Translations under genes and position numbers: made by a program
Notes under the pieces: generated by a model
Databases searched by the model: none
What the model was told of the DNA's origin: nothing
Seen by the model: the letters and a program-made list of their open reading frames with translations, nothing else
Part shown: positions 44,036 to 50,564 of the stretch, one piece after another
Layout of the letters: each line of letters starts with the position of its first letter
Numbering within the stretch: position 1 is the stretch's first letter
NCBI GenBank assembly: GCA_025353485.1
Contig: JANXQO010000172.1
Location: forward strand, 16,080 to 80,079
Length of the DNA stretch: 64,000 nucleotides
Direction: 5' to 3'
Origin: Chitinophagales bacterium
Lineage (GTDB): Bacteria > Bacteroidota > Bacteroidia > Chitinophagales > Chitinophagaceae

Positions 44036-44815
44036 ATGAGACCAATATGGACGGGTGCTATCGGTTTTGGACTGGTAAATATCCCGGTAAAATTATACAG
44101 CGCCACACAATCCAGCAGTCTTGAGCTGGATATGCTTGATAAAAAAGATCATTCCAACATAAAATTTATAAGGGTGAATGAAAAAACCGGCAAAGAAGTT
44201 AAATGGGAAAGCATTGTAAAAGGTTATAAATATAACAATGACTATGTGATACTTGATGATAAAGATTTTGAAGCGGCCAGTGCAAAAAAAACAAAAACTA
44301 TTGAGATTTCCGATTTTGTAAAAGAAGATGAGATAAGCAGTATTTACTATGAAACACCTTATTATATTGAGCCTGATAAATCAGGAACAAGACCCTACGA
44401 ATTACTACTACAGGCATTAAAAAAAACAGGCAAAGTAGGCATTGCAACATTTGTATTGAGAAGCAAAGAAAGCCTTGCAGTGTTACGCCGTGACGAAAAT
44501 GTTTTAATCTTAAACCGGATAAGATTTGAAGAAGACATCAGGGATGCAAAAGAACTTACATTGCCGGAACACACAACAGTAAAGCCTGCGGAACTGCAAA
44601 TGGCAGTATCACTTATTAACCAGCTTTCCGGAAAATTTGATGTATTCAAATATAAAGACACCTACAGAGAAGAATTATTAAAACTGATTCATGCAAAAGC
44701 CAAAGGACAAAAAATAAAAGTTCCTCAAATGAAAATTGTACATAGTAAAACACAGGATCTTATGTCTCAATTAAAAGCAAGTCTTGAAACTCCTAAACGC
44801 AAAAAAGCTTCCTGA
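44036..44815 (+). CDS. ku: Ku protein of non-homologous end joining
   Basis: A 259-residue bacterial Ku: MRPIWTGAIGFGLVNIPVKLYSA start, LDKKDHSNIKFIRVNEKTGKEV, KGYKYNNDYVILDDKDFE, then the bridge and DNA-ring region FVKEDEISSIYYETPYYIEP...LLQALKKTGKVGIATFVLRSKE. It forms a homodimeric ring on DNA ends and recruits LigD. The lysine-rich tail ends PKRKKAS. The two LigD genes follow, the first after 2 bases. The tail codons overlap an A6 run plus GCTTCCTGA, also found at the end of the next gene. Confidence 0.96.
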   Translation: MRPIWTGAIGFGLVNIPVKLYSATQSSSLELDMLDKKDHSNIKFIRVNEKTGKEVKWESIVKGYKYNNDYVILDDKDFEAASAKKTKTIEISDFVKEDEISSIYYETPYYIEPDKSGTRPYELLLQALKKTGKVGIATFVLRSKESLAVLRRDENVLILNRIRFEEDIRDAKELTLPEHTTVKPAELQMAVSLINQLSGKFDVFKYKDTYREELLKLIHAKAKGQKIKVPQMKIVHSKTQDLMSQLKASLETPKRKKAS

Positions 44816-44817
44816 TT

Positions 44818-45465
44818 ATGGCATTAGAACTTTATAAAAAGAAAAGAAATTTTAAAGAAACGCCTGAACCCGAAGGCACACCAAAATCTTCAAAATCAAA
44901 ATTAGAATTTGTAGTTCAACGTCATAAAGCATCCAGTCTTCATTATGATTTTCGGTTGGAGATGGATGGCGTTTTAAAGAGCTGGGCAGTACCAAAGGGG
45001 CCTTCATTAAATCCTAAAGACAAACGCCTTGCAATGATGGTTGAAGATCATCCGTATGATTATAAAGATTTTGCAGGCATAATTCCATCCGGTTATGGAG
45101 CAGGTATAGTTGAGGTATGGGACCATGGTACGTATGCTGATCTTGAAAATTCTGAAATGAAAACTGCAGAAAAAAATTTGAGATCAGGCTTACATGCAGG
45201 AAGCTTAAAATTTACATTGTTCGGAAAAAAATTAAAAGGTGAATTTGCTTTGGTAAAATTAAAAGGTAAGCAGGATAATGCCCGTCCGAACGATTCATCC
45301 GGGGGGGCATGGCTTCTTATAAAACACAATGATGAATATGCAACATCTGAAGATTATAACAGTGAGGATGATACCCCTCAAAATTCTCCCATAAATAAAT
45401 GGCTTGCAGAAAACAAACCTGAAAAACTTAGTAAACCTTCAACTGTTAAAAAAAAAGCTTCCTGA
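44818..45465 (+). CDS. LigD 3'-phosphoesterase domain protein
   Basis: A 215-residue stand-alone PE domain: RNFKETPEPEGTP, FVVQRHKASSLHYDFRLEMDGVLKSWAVPKGPS (metal His and catalytic residues), VEDHPYDYKDFAGIIPSGYGAGIVEVWDHGTY, and AWLLIKHNDEYA. PE domains trim 3' phosphates and ribonucleotides at DNA ends. In canonical LigD it is fused to ligase and polymerase domains; here it ends at an A9 run (45448-45456) followed by GCTTCCTGA, and the ligase-polymerase frame is at -1. Residues RPNDSSGG before AWLLIKH come from a palindromic element. Confidence 0.93.
   Translation: MALELYKKKRNFKETPEPEGTPKSSKSKLEFVVQRHKASSLHYDFRLEMDGVLKSWAVPKGPSLNPKDKRLAMMVEDHPYDYKDFAGIIPSGYGAGIVEVWDHGTYADLENSEMKTAEKNLRSGLHAGSLKFTLFGKKLKGEFALVKLKGKQDNARPNDSSGGAWLLIKHNDEYATSEDYNSEDDTPQNSPINKWLAENKPEKLSKPSTVKKKAS
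45280..45308. repeat. Intragenic palindromic element (CCCG..CGGG family), copy 2
   Basis: GCCCGTCCGAACGATTCATC followed by CGGGGGGGC. It encodes ARPNDSSGG in frame within the LigD phosphoesterase. It matches the reverse complement of the copy at 46140 at 23 of 28 positions, so the two lie in opposite orientation. Confidence 0.72.
45440..45465 (+). promoter_or_regulatory. Possible -1 frameshift or slippage site (A9)
   Basis: Nine consecutive A at 45448-45456 in codons AAA AAA AAA, then GCT TCC TGA. The -1 frame is open from just after a TAA at 45447-45449, and runs AGC TTC CTG ... without a stop into the ligase start (reading SFLRTSIKESRKLHHFIKP-MLAKE). An A_AAA_AAA slip or RNA polymerase slippage would fuse the phosphoesterase to the ligase-polymerase. 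Confidence 0.5.
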
Positions 45466-45512
45466 GAACTTCAATTAAGGAAAGCCGAAAACTACATCAC
45501 TTTATTAAACCA

Positions 45513-47435
45513 ATGCTTGCCAAAGAAACTGAAGAACCTTTTGATGACAAGAATTGGCTGTACGAAATTAAATGGGATGGATACCGTGCCATTGCAGAAA
45601 TAAAAAACAACAATGTAAAATTGTACTCACGTAATGGAATAACATTCAAAAATTCTTATCCGTTAGTTATTCAGGAATTAAAAAATATTGAAACAGATGC
45701 AGTGCTTGATGGAGAGATAGTAGTATTAAATGAGGAAGGTCATCCCGAATTTCAATTACTTCAGCATTACGAAAGCAATCAACACCGGCCCATTAATTAT
45801 TATGTGTTTGATATTTTATCTCTCAATGGGCAAAACACTTGCAGCCTTCCATTGATAGAAAGAAAACAATTATTGCAGAGCCTCATTAAAAAAAGTGATG
45901 TAGTAAAATATTCCGATCACATTTTAGAAAAAGGAATTGCTTTTTTTAAAGTAAGCACAGAAAAAAACCTGGAAGGTATTATGGCTAAAAAAACCGACAG
46001 CCTGTATTATACCGGAAAGAGAACAAACGAATGGCTTAAAATTAAAAATCACAAAACGCAGGAAGCAATTATTACCGGCTATACAGATCCGGGGGGTTCA
46101 AGAAAATACTTTGGCGCCCTGGTTCTTGCAATTAAAGATGCCCGCCCGGATGACACTGTCGGACGGGAAGGTAAACTAAAATATATCGGTCATACAGGCT
46201 CAGGTTTTAACCAGCAATCCTTAAAAGAAATGTGGAATTTGTTGCAACCATTAAAACAAAGTAAATCGCCTTTTAATGAAAAAGTAAAAACCAATATGCC
46301 TGTAACATGGGTTAAACCTAAATTAGTTTGCGAAATAAAATTTACCGAAGTAACACGGGATGGAATGCTGCGGCATCCGATCTTTCTTCATCTGAGAAAA
46401 GATAAATCTATTAAAGAAGTAACTATGGCAAATACAAAAACAATAAAAAAACCAGTCCCGATAGCTCTCGGGGGGATAAAAAATATTGACAAGGGAGAAA
46501 AAAATATTGAAGAAGCCGAAAGTGAAACAGATAAAGTATTTGCCTTTGGCAAGATAAAAGTAAAAGCTACACATGTAAATAAAATATATTTTCCGAATGA
46601 AGGAATTACAAAAGGTGATGTGATAAATTATTATCGGCAAATGGCAGATTATATTTTACCCTATTTAAAAGGCCGTCCGCAATCACTTTTAAGAATGCCT
46701 AATGGAATAAATGCCAAAGGATTTTTTCACAAAGATGCAGGAGAAAAAGCGCCATCATTTGTAAAAAGTAAAAAACTTTTTTCCGAATCAGCCAATAAAA
46801 ACATTGATTATATTATTTGCGATAGCAAGCCAACGCTTACCTATCTTAATAATTTAGGCTGTATCGAAATTAATCCATGGCACTCAACTATTGGTGCGCT
46901 CAACAATCCTGACTATTTAATAATAGATATTGATCCTTCTAAAGAAAATACTTTTCAACAGGTAATTGAGGCGGCAAATGTGGTGAAAGAAGTTTTGGAT
47001 AAGGCTGGTGCTCCCTCATTTTGCAAAACATCCGGCGCATCAGGATTGCATGTATATGTTCCTGTCGCAAAAAAATATACTTATGAGCAGATTAAAGATT
47101 TTGCGTATTTAATTTGCATGCTTACCAGTGAACAGATCCCTGGATTTACTACGCTTGAACGAAATTTACAAAAGCGTGGCCATAAACATATTTACATGGA
47201 TTACCTGCAAAACAGGAGAGGGCAAACTATTGCATGTGTTTATAGTCTGCGCCCAAAACCGGGAGCCACTGTATCTGCCCCATTATTTTGGAAAGAAGTT
47301 AAAAGTGGATTAACGCCACAGGATTTTACTATTAATACTATTATGAAACGTGTAAAAAAAATGGGAGATATTTTTACTCCAATTCTGGGAAAGGGAATTG
47401 ATCTAAATAAATGTTTGAAGAAATTAGGTGGGTGA
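45513..47435 (+). CDS. ligD: LigD: ATP-dependent DNA ligase and polymerase domains
   Basis: A 640-residue protein. Residues 1-300 are the ligase: NWLYEIKWDGYRAIAEI (adenylated Lys), YSRNGITFKNSYP, DAVLDGEIVVLNEEG, LEGIMAKKTDSLY, EWLKIKNHKTQEAIITGY and the OB fold. Residues 350-640 are the archaeo-eukaryotic-primase polymerase: VINYYRQMADYILPYLKGRPQSLLRMPNG, IEINPWHSTIGALNNPDYLIIDIDPS, KTSGASGLHVYVP. It fills and seals broken DNA ends with Ku. The order LIG-POL plus the separate PE upstream equals the PE-LIG-POL order of Pseudomonas-type LigD. Two palindromic repeats are inserted in frame (46140, 46457). Its 3' end overlaps the convergent gene by 12 bases. Confidence 0.95.
   Translation: MLAKETEEPFDDKNWLYEIKWDGYRAIAEIKNNNVKLYSRNGITFKNSYPLVIQELKNIETDAVLDGEIVVLNEEGHPEFQLLQHYESNQHRPINYYVFDILSLNGQNTCSLPLIERKQLLQSLIKKSDVVKYSDHILEKGIAFFKVSTEKNLEGIMAKKTDSLYYTGKRTNEWLKIKNHKTQEAIITGYTDPGGSRKYFGALVLAIKDARPDDTVGREGKLKYIGHTGSGFNQQSLKEMWNLLQPLKQSKSPFNEKVKTNMPVTWVKPKLVCEIKFTEVTRDGMLRHPIFLHLRKDKSIKEVTMANTKTIKKPVPIALGGIKNIDKGEKNIEEAESETDKVFAFGKIKVKATHVNKIYFPNEGITKGDVINYYRQMADYILPYLKGRPQSLLRMPNGINAKGFFHKDAGEKAPSFVKSKKLFSESANKNIDYIICDSKPTLTYLNNLGCIEINPWHSTIGALNNPDYLIIDIDPSKENTFQQVIEAANVVKEVLDKAGAPSFCKTSGASGLHVYVPVAKKYTYEQIKDFAYLICMLTSEQIPGFTTLERNLQKRGHKHIYMDYLQNRRGQTIACVYSLRPKPGATVSAPLFWKEVKSGLTPQDFTINTIMKRVKKMGDIFTPILGKGIDLNKCLKKLGG
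46140..46167. repeat. Intragenic palindromic element (CCCG..CGGG family), copy 3
   Basis: GCCCGCCCGGATGACACTGT followed by CGGACGGG; arms CCCGCCCG/CGGACGGG. It encodes ARPDDTVGR in the ligase OB-fold region, between LVLAIKD and EGKLKYIGHTG, where related ligases have only a short loop. Confidence 0.75.
46457..46472. repeat. Palindrome CCCGATAGCTCTCGGG inside ligD
   Basis: One mismatch from the palindrome at 13694. It encodes PIALGG in the linker between ligase and polymerase domains. Confidence 0.7.
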
Positions 47436-47828
47436 TGATGAGGTTGAACGTGAAAAAATTCTTTTTAATAATCCACCTCTTTTGTATCCTATATTTTCCT
47501 CGTTCGCTTTATTTTTTGCAACCAGGCTGGTAACGCCAAATTGTAAAACTGTTCCTAAGGTTCTTGCAAATAATCCTGCCTTTCTGCCAACAGCAATTTT
47601 ATTGGTAAGATAACCGGCTCCTAATCCCAAGGCTAAATTTAAAAGATTATGTTTAAACTGAGGGGACGCTGCTACTTCAGAAACTGTATTTTTTAAAATA
47701 TTCGATGGCTTAAAAGTTTCAATGGTTTCATGAAATTGCCTTTTCAAAGCCTCTTCTGATACAATTTTTTTCGCTTCTAATTCAAGAATTGCTTTTTTTA
47801 AATCCGCTGCCTTATGTATCTTTTTCAT
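47424..47828 (-). CDS. Membrane-associated protein of the YtxH/holin operon, function unknown
   Basis: A 134-residue protein: a charged helical N-terminus (HKAADLKKAILELEAKKIVSEE), a Gly/Ala-rich amphipathic middle with two weak hydrophobic stretches (LLNLALGLGAGYLTNKI and TLGTVLQFGVTSLVA), and a basic Ser-rich tail. Last gene of a minus-strand operon after the YtxH and holin-like genes, 19 bases from the latter. I do not know its function; a role with the other membrane stress proteins is likely. Its end overlaps the 3' end of ligD by 12 bases. Confidence 0.75.
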   Translation of the reverse strand: MKKIHKAADLKKAILELEAKKIVSEEALKRQFHETIETFKPSNILKNTVSEVAASPQFKHNLLNLALGLGAGYLTNKIAVGRKAGLFARTLGTVLQFGVTSLVAKNKANEENIGYKRGGLLKRIFSRSTSSSPT

Positions 47829-47847
47829 TGCAATTATTTGAACTATA

Positions 47848-48195
47848 TCAATCCATTAAGTTTTTTATCATCGAATTGGCAATGGGAGCTTTAAGCCATT
47901 TGTTACGAAACATAAAAAGGACAACCCCTATAAGAAGGTAAAATCCGGCCACAATAAAAAATCCATAATATGATTTACCAATCAGTTCACCTATAAGAAG
48001 AGCAATACCAATATTTAGCAACATGATAAAAATAAAACTTATCAATATCACTACTACCATTGAGATAAGCAATGATAAAAACGATGATGATTTGTCAATG
48101 GCTTTTAACCGTAACAGATCAATTCTGGTTTCAACATAGATCTTAACTCTGTCTATTAGTGATTCAACAGGGCTTGATTGATTTTCCATTACCAT
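47848..48195 (-). CDS. Holin-like (Phage_holin_3_6/DUF1469) membrane protein
   Basis: A 115-residue protein with an amphipathic N-terminal helix (SPVESLIDRVKIYVETRIDLLRLKAIDKSS) and two strong membrane helices (FLSLLISMVVVILISFIFIMLLNIGIALLIGE region and FFIVAGFYLLIGVVLFMF). This is the standard layout of the putative actinobacteriophage-holin superfamily III family, common on chromosomes next to YtxH genes in stress clusters. No evidence of a prophage here, so lysis is unlikely. Middle gene of the YtxH operon. Confidence 0.83.
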   Translation of the reverse strand: MVMENQSSPVESLIDRVKIYVETRIDLLRLKAIDKSSSFLSLLISMVVVILISFIFIMLLNIGIALLIGELIGKSYYGFFIVAGFYLLIGVVLFMFRNKWLKAPIANSMIKNLMD

Positions 48196-48215
48196 ATGTT
48201 TATCGCAAGTTAATT

Positions 48216-48251
48216 CCAGGAGGGTTATGTAACCCTCCTGGAGTTTTTTTT
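48216..48251 (+). terminator. Strong hairpin with T-run on the plus strand
   Basis: CCAGGAGGGTTA-TG-TAACCCTCCTGG, a perfect 12-bp stem, then AG and eight T on the plus strand. It lies between two minus-strand genes of one operon, so its T-run points against their transcription. It may stop antisense transcripts, or act as an intercistronic mRNA-stabilising hairpin for the operon. Confidence 0.7.
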
Positions 48252-48266
48252 AACCGGTCTTGCCTC

Positions 48267-48581
48267 TTAGGAATTCATTGAATTTCTAACATCTGCTTTC
48301 ATTGAAGATGCTCCCTTATCTACTGCGCCTCTTGCCTGATTTATCATATCCCTTCCTTCCGATGCTAATCCTGAAAGTTTTTCTTTTACTGAATCATATT
48401 TTTCTGCAATGGCATCGCTATACTCACTTACTTTGCCTTTTACAGAATCGGCTAACCCTGCGCCTTTTTCAGCAATTTTTCTTCTTGTTTCTGTGCCTTT
48501 ATCAGGGGCAAATAAAATTCCAAGAATTGCGCCTGCTGCGGCACCTGCTAATACGCTTGCTAATACTTTTCCTGAGCCCAT
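48267..48581 (-). CDS. YtxH-domain stress protein
   Basis: A 104-residue protein. Residues 1-25 are a Gly/Ala-rich hydrophobic anchor (GKVLASVLAGAAAGAILGILFAPDKGTETRRKI), the defining YtxH sequence; the rest is an amphipathic helix with LEA-like repeats (AEKGAGLADSVKGKVSEYSDAIAEKYDSVKEKL). YtxH relatives in Bacillus belong to the general stress response. First gene of a minus-strand operon; the shared island motif is about 46 bases upstream of its ATG. Confidence 0.9.
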   Translation of the reverse strand: MGSGKVLASVLAGAAAGAILGILFAPDKGTETRRKIAEKGAGLADSVKGKVSEYSDAIAEKYDSVKEKLSGLASEGRDMINQARGAVDKGASSMKADVRNSMNS

Positions 48582-48626
48582 AATTTGTGGTTTTAAAAAT
48601 TAAAAAATAAGATTCTTACAGCAAGT

Positions 48627-48644
48627 TATAAAATATTTTGCCAA
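48627..48644 (-). promoter_or_regulatory. Shared stress-island motif upstream of the YtxH operon
   Basis: On the minus strand TTGGCAAAATATTTTATA, identical over 18 bases to the site upstream of the lmo0937-csbD operon. The TTGGCA part resembles a sigma-54 -24 box, but the -12 GC is missing (TTTA). Confidence 0.55.
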
Positions 48645-48818
48645 TCTTAATTTAGTTACCCTTAGCCCGCTGAAATATAAGCCGGTAAAGGGTTTAAACA
48701 TTTACTATAAAGCGTTGGTAGAAGTGAACCAGGCATACCTATGAGTATTATTTTTCCCATTCTGAGGAAGAAGAATTTATGTTCATTTATTTATATCCAG
48801 TTTTTTACTAATAAAAAC

Positions 48819-48837
48819 TTTGGCATAATCTTTTAAA
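48819..48837 (+). promoter_or_regulatory. Shared stress-island motif upstream of the YciF-like gene
   Basis: TTTGGCATAATCTTTTAAA, 36 bases before the ATG at 48874. Same core GGCAnAATnnTTT as the other three sites. Confidence 0.5.
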
Positions 48838-48873
48838 AGAATAAATATTATCTAAAATTTTAAAATTAACACC

Positions 48874-49440
48874 ATGGAACAAACCAAAAGTAAAAGCAAT
48901 TCTGTTTCTAAAAAAAACTTCATATCTACTACTTCACAACAGCAACAATCTTCCCTGCTGGAAGAATTATTTCTGGATGAATTAAAAGATATATTCTGGG
49001 CAGAAAAACATCTTTTAAAAGCATTACCTAAAATGGCAAAAGCTGCTACATCTTCTGAATTGACTCAGGCTTTTCTTGATCACCTGAAAGCTACACAAGG
49101 ACATGTAAGCAGGTTAGAAAAAGCATTTGACTTATTGGGCAAAAAAGCGCAGGCAAAAAAATGCGAGGCCATGGCAGGTTTAACAAAAGAAGGAGACGGT
49201 ATAATTGAAGATACCCAAAAGGGTAGCATAACAAGAGATGTAGGATTAATTATGGCTGCACAAAAAGTAGAGCATTATGAAATTGCCACGTATGGAAGTT
49301 TGGCACAGTTGGCTAAAACACTCGGTAAAAATGATATAGCAGCACTTCTGATTCAAACTTTGCAGGAAGAAAAAGAAGCCGATGAATTATTAACGGGTAT
49401 AGCAGAAAATAGTATTAATGTAGAAGCAACAGCAGAATAA
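48874..49440 (+). CDS. YciE/YciF-type ferritin-like protein (DUF892)
   Basis: A 188-residue four-helix-bundle protein after a Ser/Gln-rich N-terminal tail. Di-iron ligands fit the pattern of DUF892: LFLDELKDIFWAEKHLLKALPKM (helix 1, Glu), HLKATQGHVSRLEKAFDLLG (helix 2), QKVEHYEIATYGSLAQLAK (helix 3, Glu-x2-His) and TLQEEKEADELLTGIAE (helix 4). Such proteins are induced by osmotic and starvation stress. The island motif lies upstream. A 60-residue gene follows after 2 bases. Confidence 0.92.
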   Translation: MEQTKSKSNSVSKKNFISTTSQQQQSSLLEELFLDELKDIFWAEKHLLKALPKMAKAATSSELTQAFLDHLKATQGHVSRLEKAFDLLGKKAQAKKCEAMAGLTKEGDGIIEDTQKGSITRDVGLIMAAQKVEHYEIATYGSLAQLAKTLGKNDIAALLIQTLQEEKEADELLTGIAENSINVEATAE

Positions 49441-49442
49441 TT

Positions 49443-49625
49443 ATGAGAAACTTATTGAGAGAATTTTTGAAAGAATTAATTCTTCCTTCCTTTTGGCTTT
49501 TCTTTTTTATTGCTTCTTCAGATAATAGTGAGGGAAATGTTAACACAATAAAAAAAGCAGATAATCCGGAAGTGACAAAAATAATATCACAATCTTCAAT
49601 ACCTAATAATAGATACAAAAAGTAA
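49443..49625 (+). CDS. Small protein after the YciF-like gene
   Basis: A 60-residue frame starting 2 bases after the upstream stop. Residues 8-25 are hydrophobic (FLKELILPSFWLFFFIA), followed by a polar Asn/Lys-rich tail. It looks like a single-pass membrane or exported peptide. The tight spacing suggests translation coupled to the ferritin-like protein. No family recognised. Confidence 0.5.
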   Translation: MRNLLREFLKELILPSFWLFFFIASSDNSEGNVNTIKKADNPEVTKIISQSSIPNNRYKK

Positions 49626-49670
49626 AGAGGAAACGGTTATTAAGGATGTATGTAAAAAGATTTTACAAAT

Positions 49671-49868
49671 ATGAAGAGGTATAATAAATCGGGTAATAGG
49701 ATTGGAATTGATAAAAGTCAGGTTGTAAAGCCTGACTTTTTTAAACGGCATAGCTCTTCATCCGGCACATCTTGTAAAAAAGAGAAAAACATTTTTACAA
49801 CTCATTCGCTTGATAAAGCAAAACAAAATACCGTAAATAAAGTACAAAGGGATTCTGCAATTATTTAA
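49671..49868 (+). CDS. Small basic protein, function unknown
   Basis: A 65-residue Lys/Ser-rich protein (MKRYNKSGNRIGIDKSQVVK ... KAKQNTVNKVQRDSAII), without membrane segments, probably disordered. It lies on the same strand between two other small genes of the stress island. Low sequence complexity makes the call uncertain. Confidence 0.4.
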   Translation: MKRYNKSGNRIGIDKSQVVKPDFFKRHSSSSGTSCKKEKNIFTTHSLDKAKQNTVNKVQRDSAII

Positions 49869-49885
49869 ATAAAAAAATAAAAATC

Positions 49886-50056
49886 ATGAAAAAAAGCAAT
49901 GGAATTTTATTGGCAGCATTATTTTTTGTTATTACAACAATGAGCAGTTGCGCAGTTGTAGGAGGTATATTTAAAGCAGGAGTGTGGATGGGAATATTAT
50001 TGGTTGTGTTGGTGGTGGGTATAATTATTTGGATTGTTAGCAAAGCCAAAAAATAA
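49886..50056 (+). CDS. Small membrane lipoprotein
   Basis: A 56-residue protein: lipoprotein signal MKKSNGILLAALFFVITTMSSC with lipobox MSSC, then AVVGGIFKAGVWMGILLVVL and a second hydrophobic helix ending in a basic KAKK tail. The pattern CxVVGGIFKAGVWxG is common in small Bacteroidota lipoproteins, often misannotated as phosphatidate cytidylyltransferase. ATG at 49886, TAA at 50054-50056. Function unknown. Confidence 0.72.
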   Translation: MKKSNGILLAALFFVITTMSSCAVVGGIFKAGVWMGILLVVLVVGIIIWIVSKAKK

Positions 50057-50057
50057 A

Positions 50058-50407
50058 ATACCAACAAAAGGAGCTAAAATTATTCAGGCTTTCTTTGTTG
50101 CTATCAATGTTGTATCTTTTGCATTCCTTTTTGGAACTGGGTTTTCCCTATTTTTTTTTGAAGAAAGGGTTAAAGATTTAGATGTAGATTTTCAGAAACT
50201 TTTGCGCCCTACATACTTCTGATAATCCCAATAGCAGCCTGTTTGTTTGATGTTAATTTTTTAGGGATACTACTTTTTAAATCTCCCCCTGTTTTTCTTA
50301 TGCATAGCTTTTCGTACTTTTTCACCAGCCTGTTTTTTAATACTTTTTCATTTTATAATTTTAAGAAATTAGACAATTTTTCATCATCTGATAAAATAAT
50401 TAAATAA
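50058..50407 (+). pseudogene. Possible frameshifted membrane protein gene
   Basis: One frame reads AKIIQAFFVAINVVSFAFLF...FFEERVKDLDVDFQKLLRPTYF and stops at 50223; another frame continues from about 50200 as PYILLIIPIAACLFDVNFLG...FLMHSFSYFFTSLFFNTFSF and stops at 50407. Together they would make a protein of about 110 residues with three hydrophobic helices. A T10 run around 50150 and the overlap of the two frames make a frameshift plausible. No family is recognised and chance open frames cannot be excluded. Confidence 0.3.
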
Positions 50408-50540
50408 TTAAATTTCAATTACTTTTCATTTACGCCAAACATGCTTAATGAAATTTAGTACAAAAAATAACAGGTAATATTTATACAATGAGCCTGTTGA
50501 TTTATTGATTCATGAATGCAAATATTTAAAATAACCTGGG

Positions 50541-50548
50541 TATATTTG
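50541..50548 (+). promoter_or_regulatory. -7 box upstream of the histidine kinase gene
   Basis: TATATTTG is an exact TAnnTTTG, 17 bases before the ATG at 50565, which implies a very short leader. Confidence 0.5.
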
Positions 50549-50564
50549 AAATCAAACAAGTTTA

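Noticed and set aside
44036..44050. Assigning all four GGCA motifs to sigma-54
   Set aside because: The -12 GC is absent in three of four and only half present upstream of ku; left as an unassigned motif.
47848..48195. Prophage, because of the holin-like gene
   Set aside because: No integrase, structural or lysis genes nearby; the family is a common chromosomal membrane protein next to YtxH.
50034..50222. Stand-alone 62-codon gene starting at TTG
   Set aside because: It starts inside the small lipoprotein gene; I treat its hydrophobic part only as a possible half of a frameshifted gene.
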